NCBI GenBank assembly: GCA_035578155.1
Contig: JAPWDM010000005.1
Coordinates: forward strand, 30,620,108 to 30,684,107
DNA from: Brachynemurus nebulosus
Lineage: Eukaryota > Arthropoda > Insecta > Neuroptera > Myrmeleontidae
Length of the DNA: 64,000 nucleotides
Direction of reading: 5' to 3'
Part shown: positions 36,034 to 49,300 of the stretch, piece by piece
How positions within the stretch are numbered: the stretch's first letter is position 1
Layout: each line of letters starts with the position of its first letter
Made by a program: the position numbers and the translations under genes
The notes under the pieces: generated by a model
Database searches by the model: none
Told to the model about the DNA's origin: nothing
The model's input: the letters and a program-made list of their open reading frames with translations, nothing else

Positions 36034-36090
36034 TCTGTTTTAGCGAATTTCCAAAATGGAATTCAGCTATTACAGCCACTGTCATGACGC

Positions 36091-36152
<62 letters not shown>

Positions 36153-36517
36153 GCGCGATAACTCTCGAACGAAGTATCCTTTTTTGACGAAATTTGGTGA
36201 GAACATTGAAAGTCCCAAACCCTTGAATGAGTTCGTCAGCCAGACACGTCGGATGCCAGGAATATGGTTTTTGTTCTTGCAAAAAATTAGTTTAAAAGAC
36301 AAGAAAAAATTATATAAAAAAGGTCTTTAAACTTTTTTTCTACTTTTTAGTGTTTGTTTGGTGGATTTTTGTGTAAGATTCATTTTTAAACCACGGTGGA
36401 ACAACTCCTAAAAATTAAAAAGTAAACTTTTTTTCTATGTCAACTAGTTTCCGAAAAAAACTAATTTTTATAAACGGAAATTCGCTATGGTATGCAGGAT
36501 GCTGCGACAGGGGTATT
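36034..36517 (-). mobile_element. Local interspersed repeat, copy D, with (TA)n
   Basis: An inverted copy: the 3' hairpin AGCGAATTTCC...GGAATTCAGCT lies at the left, then the inverted GTCATGACGCGA block, a (TA)n tract (about 36,093-36,147), the inverted CGATAACTCTCGAACGAAGT, and at the right GATGCTGCGACAGGGGTATT. About 90 bases near 36,335-36,430 are not found in the other copies. It lies within 250-700 bp downstream of the T-box stop codon. Confidence 0.7.
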
Positions 36518-36757
36518 TGTTTTTGTATTCCTTTATATTGTACTTTTTGTTTTTAACTCAGAATACATAAAACCAGCATTTGGACAGCGAAAACGGAACA
36601 TAACGTAAAATAAAAATTGATTTAGTTGATATCCGACAATCCCGTTCTTATTCTATTTTAAAATTTTGATATGTTTCCAAAAAAAGAGGAAAATAAATAT
36701 TCATTAATAATTACAATTTCAATTAGAAATATTATTGTGTTAAGAACTGATTAACTT
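36518..36757 (-). other. Probable 3' UTR start of the T-box gene
   Basis: AT-rich sequence directly after the stop codon. No canonical AATAAA on the minus strand was found before the interspersed repeat, so the poly(A) site may be further on, inside or beyond that repeat. Confidence 0.35.
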
Positions 36758-37391
36758 TTACGTTGTCTGTGGACTGTGCGGTGATAAATCTGTCGCACTA
36801 TCCCTAGCACTGTCTGGAGATGACGGCGAGGCTCTACTACTACTATTCCGACTATGATTTCCACCTAACACGTACGGCGCAAATCGATGATGTGATAATG
36901 GCGTCGATGGTGATGGATATATCGGCGGTCGTGGTGGTATACTACCACCGCCACCCCCCGTATTGACCACCACCGGTGACGTGTGACCACCACCGCCGCC
37001 ACCGCCGCCATGTGAACTTTGATGATGTAATGCCGCCGCCGTGGCTAATTGATGCTGGTGTGCCGCCAACAGTGATGGACCAAGACATGCCCATTGACCC
37101 CATAGTACACCTGGTGGAACACCGGGTGGTAAAGCGGGCGCGCCACCCGCTGCGCCGGGGGAATTTAGCGCGGCTGCCGGATTGCCGTACAGAGTTGTGA
37201 TGGGATTCATTAGGGGCGCATAGGGCCCCGCGGCTGCTGCAGCAGCCCGTAGGAAGAGTTGAGATCGTGCCGCGAGTAAAGCTTTCTCCTCTAATGTTAG
37301 ATTGTTGTTGTGATGAAGTTCTAAGTCACCGAAGGGACGTAGCGGGGAACGAAGGTAGTGTTGCTCGGCCAACATTGATTCCATCGTTTCT
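36758..37391 (-). CDS. mid: T-box gene, last coding exon (low-complexity C-terminus)
   Basis: It encodes about 210 residues with no domain fold expected. In order it has an LRSPLRPF segment, a poly-Ala run, a Pro/Gly/Ala-rich stretch, [18 protein letters not shown], His-rich and poly-Gly tracts, and a Ser/Pro-rich end finishing SPHSPQTT. The exon is strongly GC-richer than everything around it. The acceptor TTTCCAG precedes its first base, and AG from the previous exon plus A make Arg. The open frame in the opposite direction here is a shadow. Confidence 0.92.
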
Positions 37392-40300
37392 CTGGAAATA
37401 AAAGACAGAAATTTAATTTGTGAGAAAAGTTAAAATAACAATTTTAGAAGATTTTTCAAAAAAATAAAAAAAAATTTGAGCGTGTTGTTAAAAAATTAGT
37501 CTACTTTACCTTTCAGAAACATACCTTTCAAATTCTGTAAGTCGTGACGAATCTCGAAAACCTTTGGCGAATGGATTGCTGTCAATTTTTAATTTTGTAA
37601 TCTGAAACAAAAAAATTATCGTGTTATTTTTTGTAAACAAAAATTTGAATTAAGTATAAATTTAATAAGTTTGAGCGTTACTTTATGGTATTCCATATTT
37701 GATTTTCGTAAATAAAAACACTTTACTTTATAAAATACCACTTTTATTGAATATAAAACTCTTATGACATGTTTCGGTCAATATGACACACGTTTGAGAA
37801 TAGTAATATTGACCGAAACATGTCATATTTAATAAAAGTGGTATTTTGTAAAGTAAAGTGTTTTTATTTACGAATATTGAATTAAGTATATTACAAAATT
37901 TCTCAACGAATATATTAAAACGTGAAATTAAAAGCCTTTTTTCCTCACAAACAACAATTGCTATTGAACTGAAATTTGGGACAGTCGTAAAAGTCGTTTG
38001 TTGTCATCAATTCCAGGTGAAAAAATTATAAAAAATATTTTTGTTTTTATTCAAAAAAGCGTTCGAAAACTAATTTTTTACTTTCGAAAACTAATTTTTT
38101 ACTTTCGAAAACTAATTTTACTTTCATATGATGACGAATAATATTTTCAGAAAAAGGAGCTTTGAGCTTTGAACTTTGCAAACACAATGAAAATTGGCAG
38201 ATAGAAAATTTATTCTCGCAAGAGTTGTAACAAATGGTACTACCAAAACTACCATATTCGAAAATGATTATTAGTTTGTTCGTTAGACAGAGTCGAATCC
38301 TTTCCGTCTATGGCGTAAAATTAGTCCGTCTTATACGGTACAGGCTGTCCCTAATAAAATTGCATATATGGGGATCTCGTAAACGATTTTCATATAGAAA
38401 AGTTTCATCCGATTTAACCGAAACTGTATCTCTCACTGACAACTTTATTAGGGACACTCTGTATACAAAATTTCAAGTAGCACCCACTTATTCAACTACT
38501 CTATCTATAACTCTTCTATACGTATTATAGCTAACAAATATTTAGAGTCATATAAAATTGTAATGTATAGTGAGAATTATGTTATAAAATAAAATAGAAA
38601 TATGCAATATACTTAAATAATATTAACCAACACACAATGATATGATAGTTATAAAAATCATATTTATAAAACTCGTTTTCTTTTCTGATCGTCACCAGAA
38701 AAAAATTTATACAATATGTATAAAGAAATAAGAATACTCTTTCTATAGTCCATATACACAATATTAAAATATTGTATACGTAATATCTGGTGTGCTGGTA
38801 TAAACAGTTAGGGATAATTGGCCCACCCTGGGTGCTCTGCCCCCGCTGTCAGTCATCTTGACTGTTTATTCTGCTTGTTAGTGCCCAGCGGGATAGACTA
38901 AACCAGTATACTGTGCTGCCCGTGTTGTTGTGCATAGAAATCTTTTTAAACTATAAACGTAATCAATGTTTAAAGTCATCTTATAGACGGTATAGATTTT
39001 CGAAATATTAATAATTCTTTTGCTTTGAATGAATAAAAAGTAAGTACATATATTTTGTATGTAGTTATAATGTTCACTGTGTAATACAGTGTAATTATTA
39101 TCTCTCTTTGTTTAGATTATTTTAAACAATGGTTTTTATTTATGACTGAAATATAATAGCCAGGGAGCTGATGGCAATTTCGGTAGATAATTTCATCGTC
39201 GTTTATAGTAAACAGTAATATATTATGTATAGTTTACTACTGTGCGAATAAGCAAAAATTAGAACGAAGCTCAGATGGTGTTGACTTTTTCTAAAAATTT
39301 AGAAACGTCTAATTAAGTCTCCTTAAATTATATCATCGTGTCTTTCATTGTTATAGTGTATTAGTTAGTAGGTATGTAAATTTGTGGGAAAAAAATGACC
39401 ATTTAATTTAAATCATTTCATTGTTTTTTTCATGTGTATTTTTGGATTTAATATACTGTATACTTCCTAGCAAAAAGAAATAAAGAAGGTAGAAAAAGGG
39501 ACATCTAATTTTAGCTACAATTCTAAAAAACATCTGTCGCAGCATTCTGCAAAACATAGTGGAGTTCCCTTTACAAAAATTACTTTTTCTCGAAAGCCTG
39601 TTTACATAAGATACACATAATACCTCACCGCCTGTCTCATATGATTTTTGCCGCTCTTTACCATGGTGTAAATTTAATTTTGAAAAAATTTTTAACTTTT
39701 GCAAATTATAGCAAAAAAGTTATTCGTATGACGGAATTATGTTTATTTTTCTCGAAAATCCGTTTAGATAGGATAATGGCTCAAAAATTTATGTGATTTT
39801 TTCACCCTTTATTATGGCATAAAAAAGTGTGGAAAAATTTTTAAATTTAAGCAATTTTTAGCAAAAAACTAATTTTTGACAGTGTAATAATTGTTGAAAA
39901 AAATATTGTAAATAACAGTAATACTATTTGTTAATATTTCAGCACAATATTCGACAATTTATGCATTTTTCAGTTATGACAAGCGAATTTGAATAAGATT
40001 TAAATATATAGATACATATATAAATACAAAAAGAAATAGATTCCATTGACTGCTCAGTGTACGAGACCCTAGCTGAGCGAGCTCGACTCGCTCTTGGTCG
40101 ATTTTATTTCTATTATATCACATTTTTTTGATACCAATTTTATCGTCACGGATTTTTTCAACTATACCCCACTCCGTAAATACATTAATGTTAAAATTTT
40201 CTTCTCATTCTGTTGTCAATTTTTACATATTTATGCAAATATTTTGACAGAATTATATTAATATGCACTATGCCATGTTTTCTTTAAAAACAGATAAAAA

Positions 40301-43300
40301 TGTATTTTACATGCGTAAGTTTTTTATTTAAAGAAGATGAAACTTATTTTGTATATTTAGGTATGCACATGCATATAAATTATGTGAGTTACAAAAAAAG
40401 AGAAACGAGGGACATTATTATTATTATGAAAAAGAAAAAGAATATTATGCCGGCTCGTTAAGCATTCACAGTAATTCGTCAATCGGCAAACACATTTACT
40501 GACATTTTTTACAACTACAATTTTTTTTTTCGTCTTTCATATACATATGTCAACAGAAATATAATTTTTGAAAGTCAATAAGAGGAACTTCATAACCACC
40601 AAAGAGCCTAATGATGATTATGGCGCTTATACACACAATTAGAAAATATAAAGTTTTTGTCTAAATTCAATGAAATACAGTCAGTGACTGTTAGTGGGAA
40701 AAAATTTAATCCGAAGTATTATAGCAGTAAGTATATAGACCTATTCCGAATATGAACGTGCTTCGTACAGTACTTTTTCAGCAATCGCCAACCAGCAAAA
40801 AAGGAGCATGGCATACTTTGTTTTAATTAACAATGAACAGTGGCGTTTTTATGGTAGGAGGCGACTAGTAAGTGGACAAAAGGAATTTCGTTATTCTGAT
40901 AGCAAAAATGAAGGATTCATATATAAATTAACATTATTCAACCAATAATCCTAATTCGTATTACCTCCATACAGCTTAATTTGAGAAAACATTTTTTTAA
41001 ATAAGATGACGTCATCAAGTTTAAAAAGATTTTTCAGGATCATAAAAATCGCAATTAAATTCAAAATGATAAAACTAGAGGTGAATTATACAAGTTTTCC
41101 AAGTCGTTCTTTACATTTTTATCAAAATTTATCAAAAATAGGACCGTTAGAAAAAAGGGTTTTGTTGAATAGTCAAATTTCTAAAATTAATTAAAAATCA
41201 CATTTAAATTAATACAATGATTTGGTCATGTGTATGGTGAGTTGTGTATTTAAGTTCAGTTTAGCTGGACATTATAATTGGTGAATATTAACCTATATAC
41301 GTCTAAATCGAACAAAAGTTCACCATACGTTGATAATGTTGACAATGAGGGCTGATTAATTAATAGCAGAAACGGAATAATATTAGCCAGACTACCTACG
41401 CCAATAAGTGTCCAACTCTCGTAAGAACTATGATACATACTATGTTTGAAAGTATTAACTATGTAAAATTAAAAATTTATAGGGACAGAACCAGAGTAAG
41501 GCTGGTCGTCCATTGGTTGCGGATAACTGCGATATTTGATTCAGACGGTTACGCACGTTTGTCGTCCGTCCGAAATGATATGTCTACTGTCCGTCCACTA
41601 GACCAATATTCGTCACTATTTTTCTTTTTAATTTTCTTTTTCTCAAGCTATAGATGCTATAAAAATATGTAAAAAACAATTTTTGGCACGTAATATGCAA
41701 AGATACACAGTTATAATTGTAATTTACCTTCAGTTTCATTTCAATAAAAATAAAAATGTCATAGAACAGACTCTTTCGGGCGGCAAAATCCAAACAAAAT
41801 TGGATCTGTTCGCAAGTCGCAATTATACGCACGGAAACGGATCGTTTGTCCGATTTCATGCGTATTGGTCCGAATTAAATTTCGCACGTTTCCGCATCCA
41901 ATGGACGACCAGCCTAAGGACACCGTTAATCCAGCGGCGACAAAACCCTAAAATCGTCTATGATTGTGAATAACAATCACAGTTTCAACGGATATAAAAA
42001 ACTACGACAAATTTTATCAAACATAAGAACCCTAAATTTTTGTATATCTACTCGAGAAAAAAATTAGAAATTTGACGAATTAACTTGAGCATAAAAAAAG
42101 ACATCATTTAACTGATGCATCTGTTATTAGAGACACATTTTATATGTATCTCTTGTTTGTACCTATACTACATCAGTTACATACATAAAGAATACGTTCT
42201 CTGCACATTCAAATAATATAATGAATGGGGGTTCTGAAGGAGCCACACACAGTGTTTTCGTGTCACCCTGTCCTGTCTCATTTAAAAACTATTATTTATG
42301 TTTATATTTAAGGAAGAAGATGTATGGAGTGCCATACTTATTTTATTACCTCTCCAAAAATACAAAATATATCTTTTTACAGTATCATTAACAAAGTAAC
42401 AAGTTCACGAGACGGCAACAAGGTGGCAGCAGTAACAGCAACTTAAACATATGTATGCTTGTACCATGTATGTATGATGATAACACCCGTTACAAAATAT
42501 AGGAACCAAAAAAAAAAAAATGTGAGACAAAAAAATATACTTTATGTGTTGCACTGTTTTTAGGGTACTGAAGAAAAAGTCTCAGAACCCTTATCTTTCG
42601 TCATGTTTGGTCCATCTATCGGCCGACAAATTTTTCATAATTTCTCGAAAAAACTTTTCCGTATGAGAAAGTTAATAATGCAAATGAACGTTTTCTCATA
42701 TAACGTATTTAACTTGAGATTCGTTTTACAATTTTCCATTTTGAAATTTCGTTTGTGACGTATGAAGCTTCAAAGTGAAAACTTTTACCCCCGGCCAGTA
42801 ACATTTCAATCGTGCGTCCCAGAAATTTGAAAAAAATACTGATACGAGCTAGGGCTGTGTAGAGTGTGACAATAACCCATATTTTTTAAAAATTTTCCTC
42901 TAAATATATAAATGACGAGCATAAAAAAGTCTTTCTACTTTTCCCCGGATACCCTATCAACAGCTACGGGCCCCCTCTTCAAGCCCGGACCCTGAGGCTC
43001 AACTAGTGATGAGCAAATGCAAGACCAAGACCAAGACTTGGCAGTTTTGATCTTGGTCTTGTTCTTGCATTAAGAATCTTGGTCTTGGTCTTGCTAGAGC
43101 AGTTTGAGTCTTGGTCTTGGTCTTGCAAAATGCAGTCTTGGTCTTGGTCTTGGTCTCGGTATTGCTAAAAAATCTCACACTTTCTTGCATTTTTTTATTA
43201 GCGAATTTTTTTCTTCTAAAATCAGAATTTTCTCTGTTTACGGTATTAATTATATTTTCAAACTATTTAAATAGTTTAGCAAGAGTCTTGGTGCTTTTGT

Positions 43301-46300
43301 CTTGGTTTTGCTCACTTGAGTCTTGGTATTGGTCTTGCAGTCATACTTTAGTCTTGGTCTTGGTCTTTCTCTTGGTATACATAGTCTTGGTCTTGGTCTT
43401 GGTCTTGCAAAAATGCAAGACCAAGACTAATTTTGCTCATCACTAGGCTCAACTCCGGCTACCCTGCCTTCTCGTCGGGCCTGATACGAGCACTTGAGAA
43501 AAAGGTTCAATTAAAAATCATTTTGGCTAAGTTGTGTCAGTAACTTTTACAGATATATGTATATAGCCAACGAAATTTTTCCCAGTGTGGTAAAAATAGG
43601 AAAAAGAAAATAGACTCTAGTTAGTGGAATTTAGCTTGGAAATATCAGCGGAAATGTTGAAAAATGAATGAAATTTTCGTTTCTGGCAATTGCATATTAT
43701 GTAATATTACCTAAATAATGTTTAATACCATATAGTAACATAAGTGTTTGCTCGTTGGCCTATGTTCAACATGTTTTAAAGAAGATAATATGTGCCAAGA
43801 ACCAAATTACCACGTAATTGACCCTCGCACTAACACTAGTCGTAACACATGTACAAGTAACATTGTGGAATATATTTTTCTTTTTTTATAATAAACCATC
43901 CTATATTTTATCCCGAAAACAGTAAATGAGGAACCCTGAATTAATGCGTATTCAACACGCGCTTGGCAATTTTTTCAATTATTCGACAAAAAAAGAGAAA
44001 AAGCATTAATATTAAGCATTAACATTAATATATTTTTAATGGCAAAATTTTGCTTATTGTATATTTACCTTCGAATTAACCCAAAAGAATTTTTTTTAGG
44101 TTTGTTATTACCCAGATATCTCCGCGTCCTAAGAAAATACCTCTACTCAAATAATGTTTAGACAAATATGTATTACTTTGATAATTTATGAATTAAATTC
44201 TTAAAGTATGATTACGATTAAAAAGCCTAGATGCAATTTTCTTCTTGGCTTAAATAAATTTCTCAGTTCACACATAAATAGTCTTAAATCAATTCTCTAA
44301 GACTTTCAGACTCAATTTTCAAAAGACGAGAAAATTTTCAAAATGAAAAATATACACATGAAAGCTTTCAGTTAATAAAAATATTAACTATGAAAAATTT
44401 TTGTTACGTTCAAGTGCTAACTAAAATAAATTTTGTGAATCTGTTGAAATAAATATATTCGTAAAATTTATCGAATCGTCGAGTTGAATTGGAAGGCGTT
44501 ACTTTGCGAAAAACATTATTTGATATTGTATTGTAGAGGAAACTGGTCTAAGTGGTTGTGGAAAATATACAGATACAAATAAATGTGAAACTAATCGAAT
44601 TATCCCCTATTTGTTAGACAATTTATTTCAAAAAATATTTTTATTCAATATTAAATAAATGGCATTGCGCCAATTTGTTTTACATTTTAATGTTTCCAAT
44701 TGATTTTATGGTGCTTGCAATCAATTTTATTTTTGCTATTCAATGATTTTTTGCAATTAAAATAAGCAATATTTTAAAGTTACATCGTCCAGAAAAAGAT
44801 ATATTTCATCAGTGTTAAAACTAGGTGAATATTATAGCTTTCAAGATGATTTTATTAGTAAAATATTTTTAGCTTTTTTGCAAGTCAGTAGTACAGTAGA
44901 AAAAAATGATTTCGAGAACCTATAATACGGTTCCTTCATCATTCTATCATGTTTTTATGATTTCTGAGGCACTGAAAAATTGTAGTATATTTGATGAAGT
45001 AATTTTGGGTATGGACTTTTCATTTTCGTAATTAAAATAGGGAAATTCCATTTAGAAATTTTACTGATTCGACAAAAATCGTTTTCTTAATGGTCCTGTA
45101 ACTGGCTTCCAGTTTTATCATTCTGCTATTATTTATTTGCAATTTTTAAGGCATAGCAAAAACCTTGATAAGCTAAAATCAGTTTTGTTATTTTTAAGTA
45201 CTTAAGAAAATATTAAAAATCTCTCAATCTCAGTGTCAGTATTTGCCGTCAAATTAAACAACATTGTCATTTGTTCGTGATTTTTTGACAATAAAACCAC
45301 AATTACCTAAACACTGTTTTAAAAATAGTAATTTTTGTCAAGGTAAAGAGAAAATTATGCTAATGGTAAATGAAGATGATAATTTTTTTGTTAAATAATA
45401 TATTCAAGGTTTAAATTTTTAATATCCTTTATTTAATTGCATTAGTTTTAATATATGTATTTAGTAAATTATAAACTGTTAATATATACAATTTTTTGGC
45501 AATATTTCGCAACAATAATTTCTATTAAAAATTAGACAGGAATTTCTAATTCCAAGGGAAATTTACGTAATTACCGACTAGAACAATTTAAATTTAAAGT
45601 TCTTGAACAGCGAAAAGTAACGCTACTTTACATTTTCATATTGTATATATATGAAAAGTTGTCGCGAAAATTACCTACCCAAATCATTTTGAGAAAAAAT
45701 AAATTTCGAAGGAAACATCAATTTTTAAGAAATTTCATGGAAACGTTGCAAGTCCAAAAATCTTAGATGAATTCTTCAGCCAGACACGTCCGGTGCCCGG
45801 AACATGATTTTTTAGGCGTTTTTCGTGAAAAAATAAGTTTTTCTATAAAAGTTCAGAAGTTTTTGCGATATTTCTTTACACCACATTAGAAAGAAGACAA
45901 AAAATCACATGAAAAGGTTTTTGAACAATTATTATTATTCTATTGGTTGTTCAGAAAGTAATTTCGTTTTTTTAGGTGAAATTGAAAGACGATTTTCTTA
46001 TAGCACGTAAATGTTTTATTGAACTATATATTTTCCTATTTGGTTCGATACTTCTTATTATTTTTCTAGCAGAAGCATGATTCCAATGGCTTTATTTTAT
46101 TTCCAAAACGTTGCACCTTCAACATCAAAATTTCCAAAACGAAATTTTGTAAAACAGTTTTGACACTGGTATTCTGTCAATACATCTTCCCCATACACTT
46201 CCCCGTAATGTTTTCCTTCCCTCAACAGCATTTTTACCTTTTCGGTAATAAAAAAGTAAAATATGCCGAAAACAGTGCTTTCGATTTCCCATATTTGATA

Positions 46301-49300
46301 GGCCACAAAACAAAAGCTATTGCATAGAATTAAACAAACTTTTCCACAAACAAACCTTGCTATATCAGCTGTCAAAATTTATAATTACAAGGCGGCTTGT
46401 ACCTATGTGAAGTTGACTGTAGAAAATGGTATATTGCACAATAAGTGGGAAAAGAGGCTTATTTCTCACGTATATGAGTTTGTTGCGCCAGCCCGCAGGG
46501 CGAGTCCAACAATTCATATGAGTGAGAAATAAGCTTTTCCCACGTATTTTACATTATACTTTTTCTACGAGCACATTATTTTTCGTAAAATTTAACATAA
46601 ATAATTAAAATAAAATTTAAATAAGTAGTAAAAATTTTTTAAATTTATGTCAGTGGTGAGATGGTTAAATTTTTGCCAAAGCATACTTTGAAACTATGGA
46701 AAAAATAATAAATATTATACCTATGTATATTTTTAGAATAATTTATATAAGACTAGACATATACCCGATGGAATTTCCCATCGGCAACATCTTTTGATTA
46801 GGTATTCACTACTCACTTTCAATGTTTTTCAAAAGCCTAAATACCAATTTTCACGTTTCTAATTTCAAAAATGACGAACTTCCCATACGAACTTTCATAA
46901 ATTTCCAGAAACGTTTATACAACTGACTTTTATTTGTAAATAGAAGCCTAAACTACAATTTTCATATCTCCTGTGCTACATTTCGTGCTTCTAAAGCCAA
47001 CAGTTTAAGCTGTGCCTTATCTGTCAGTCAGTGTTAAAAATTTATTCAATAATATTTATTCTAATAGCCATAGTAACATATTTTTATATACCACTAACTT
47101 CAAAAATAACGAATTTACAGTGTACCAAATTCGAGAAGAAAGTTGACTGGCCATAAAATTTTAAAAATTGTGATTGGCTGTTATTAATAAAGGACAACGA
47201 ATATGGCAAATCAGATAAATTCATCTTTGTCTACCTGACCTAATTTCCAAAGTAGGATTTACATACAAAAAAAAAAAAAAATCGTGCAGAAATGAAATAC
47301 ATTCAAAAATTGATGTTTAAAGTTTTTAAAACAAATTTTTGGAGAATAACAAGAAATAATTAATAAAATAATTTTGTACACATACATACAATTTGTACAA
47401 TACATTTGACACTTATGTGGCATAAATTAAAATTTTTAAATTAAAATTTAACCATAAATTTGAAAATAAACACAAGACAGGAACAAAAATTGATTTATTG
47501 GAATTAAATATACATTTTTTTCTGTATTTGGTTAAATATTTACATTTGAATTAAGAAATGTAGCTTAAAGGTAAGTAGAATTATGACAGAAAAAATAGCA
47601 CATTTAAATTGAAATATCTTTTAATATAAATTGAAAAATCAAAATACAAAATCGTAGCAAACAGTTACCGTAGTGACTGTAATTTTAGAGCAGTTAAGAA
47701 CAATGTAATGCCTGACAACACATACCCCATTTTATTTTTGCTAATCGATCACATTATCATATCGAAAACCATAATATAAAGAAAAAAAAAACATCCAACA
47801 TCCATTCATACCAACAACTAAATTTTATTATTAGGTTTATTAGGTATATAAATTATCTGCATATTACAATTATTTCACCTATACTGAAATTTGATATAAT
47901 TTTCGTGTTCGAGTTTACGCATTCAGTTTTATGAAAAAAAAAAATATGGGAAAGTTCAAAATTATGATTTTGTACATACTTTTTTATCTTACTTACATGT
48001 ACTCAAGTAGGAACTTTAAAAACGATGTTTAACTATATATTCACTAAATATTTTGTTCCAGTGTAAAACTGACTTGTAAAATTTTATTGCCCTTATTTTC
48101 AACTCAGATTTGCTATATTATACATACAAATTTTCATCTCCTAATAATTCGTCCCCACTTAGGGGACGAATTTTCAAAAATCCTTTCTTAGTGCTCATTT
48201 ACGTTACATAAGGAACTCCTATGCAAAATTTCATTCTTCTAAACCCAACGGTTTAGGCTGTGCGTTGTTTGTCAGTCAGTCAGTGTTAGAAATTTATTAA
48301 GTAGATTATATATTAAGCTAAAGAAACAGCCAACTTTTTTATTATATTAAGGCGTGGGAAATTATTTCGTACGCTATTTCCGCACGGTGTGGGCAATTGT
48401 TAATTTTTACATATAGTTAGCCGTTAGCCTACTTGTAATAGTAGGAGTAGAAAAATATAATTAAGTTCTCTATTGATGAAAAACGAAATTACATTCCGAA
48501 CGACCTAATATGTCAATTTGTTTCCGAAAATAACTAATTTTTACAAACGGAAACTCGCTATGTTATGTAGGATACTGCGACAGGAGTATTCCACTTTTTT
48601 TTACAGAATCCTAAAAAGAAGAAAACCTTCAAAAAAATTTATTCTCGCCTTATTTGAAAGTTGGTTTCGCCTCTGATCGTCCGAAAACAGCAATACCAAA
48701 AATTTAACCATTAGTTAATTTTATTTTTTTTACTATTTTCTGTGTATGTGCATATAGAAATTTTTCCATATATGTACTTATACCCACATTCTATATTTCT
48801 ATAATATATTATAATGTTGGTATACATATATCTATTTCTCTTTATCTGGATATAGTTAGTATATTTATAGTTGTTTAGTGTCCGAACCGGATGTTGAACG
48901 CTTGTCGACGTAATGATGACGTGTTGGTGGTCAACAACGCCCGGGAGTATTCAACACATATACACAAATCATGTGGTACGTAATGTCGACACAGCACAAC
49001 ACTACATACAGGAGCAGAGCAAACGGATAGGTTAGCTGAACAGGATAATACAGGATAGGTGGAAGGATCGAGTCAGAATGGTATTATAGTAGTATGTATA
49101 TGGGAATCAAACTATACGTTGTTTTATATGTATATTATAATAAATATACAGATATAGGCGAGCTTGAATTGATGCACGAGTGGCCGAAATTATTCGGCCA
49201 CGTTTTTAGGATTCCAAAGAAAATCTCGGAATCCCGCCTGTTTGTTATGCCTATTTATCAAACCTCCATAATTCCTACATCCTTCGAGCTACGAACATAA

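Larger units (their letters stand above)
45943..48508 (-). mobile_element. Mariner transposon, decayed, hosting a Helitron
   Basis: The left end TTGGTTGTTCAGAAAGTAAT and the inverted right end TTAGGTCGTTCGGAATGTAA both run into TTCGTTTTT and are flanked by TA (45,941-45,942, 48,509-48,510). These are classic mariner ends. An N-terminal transposase fragment (46,097-46,292, minus) is the only coding remnant. The bulk of the span is a Helitron (46,753-48,305) plus a 99 bp hairpin (46,445-46,543). Confidence 0.8.
45690..48583 (-). mobile_element. Local interspersed repeat, copy F, split by a mariner
   Basis: An inverted copy in two pieces. The left piece (about 45,690-45,940) has TTCAGCCAGACACGTCCGGT and reaches AAAAGGTTTTTGAACAATTA. 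The right piece (48,511-48,583) resumes with TGTCAATTTGTTTCCGAAAA and ends in GCTATGTTATGTAGGATACT and GCGACAGGAGTATT. In copies A and D the corresponding sequence is continuous, so the 2.57 kb between is a later insertion at a TA. Confidence 0.75.

Noticed and set aside
36976..37200. 74-codon plus-strand frame
   Set aside because: Antisense shadow of the GC-rich last T-box exon.
43004..43445. CRISPR-like repeat array
   Set aside because: The hexamers are contiguous without unique spacers, and the element has hAT ends and an 8 bp duplication in a eukaryotic context.
42999..43446. Open frames of Lys-Thr and Leu-Val repeats
   Set aside because: They come from the TCTTGG/CCAAGA hexamers of the hAT MITE.
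46125..46313. Independent small protein
   Set aside because: It is one frame of the frameshifted mariner transposase N-terminus.
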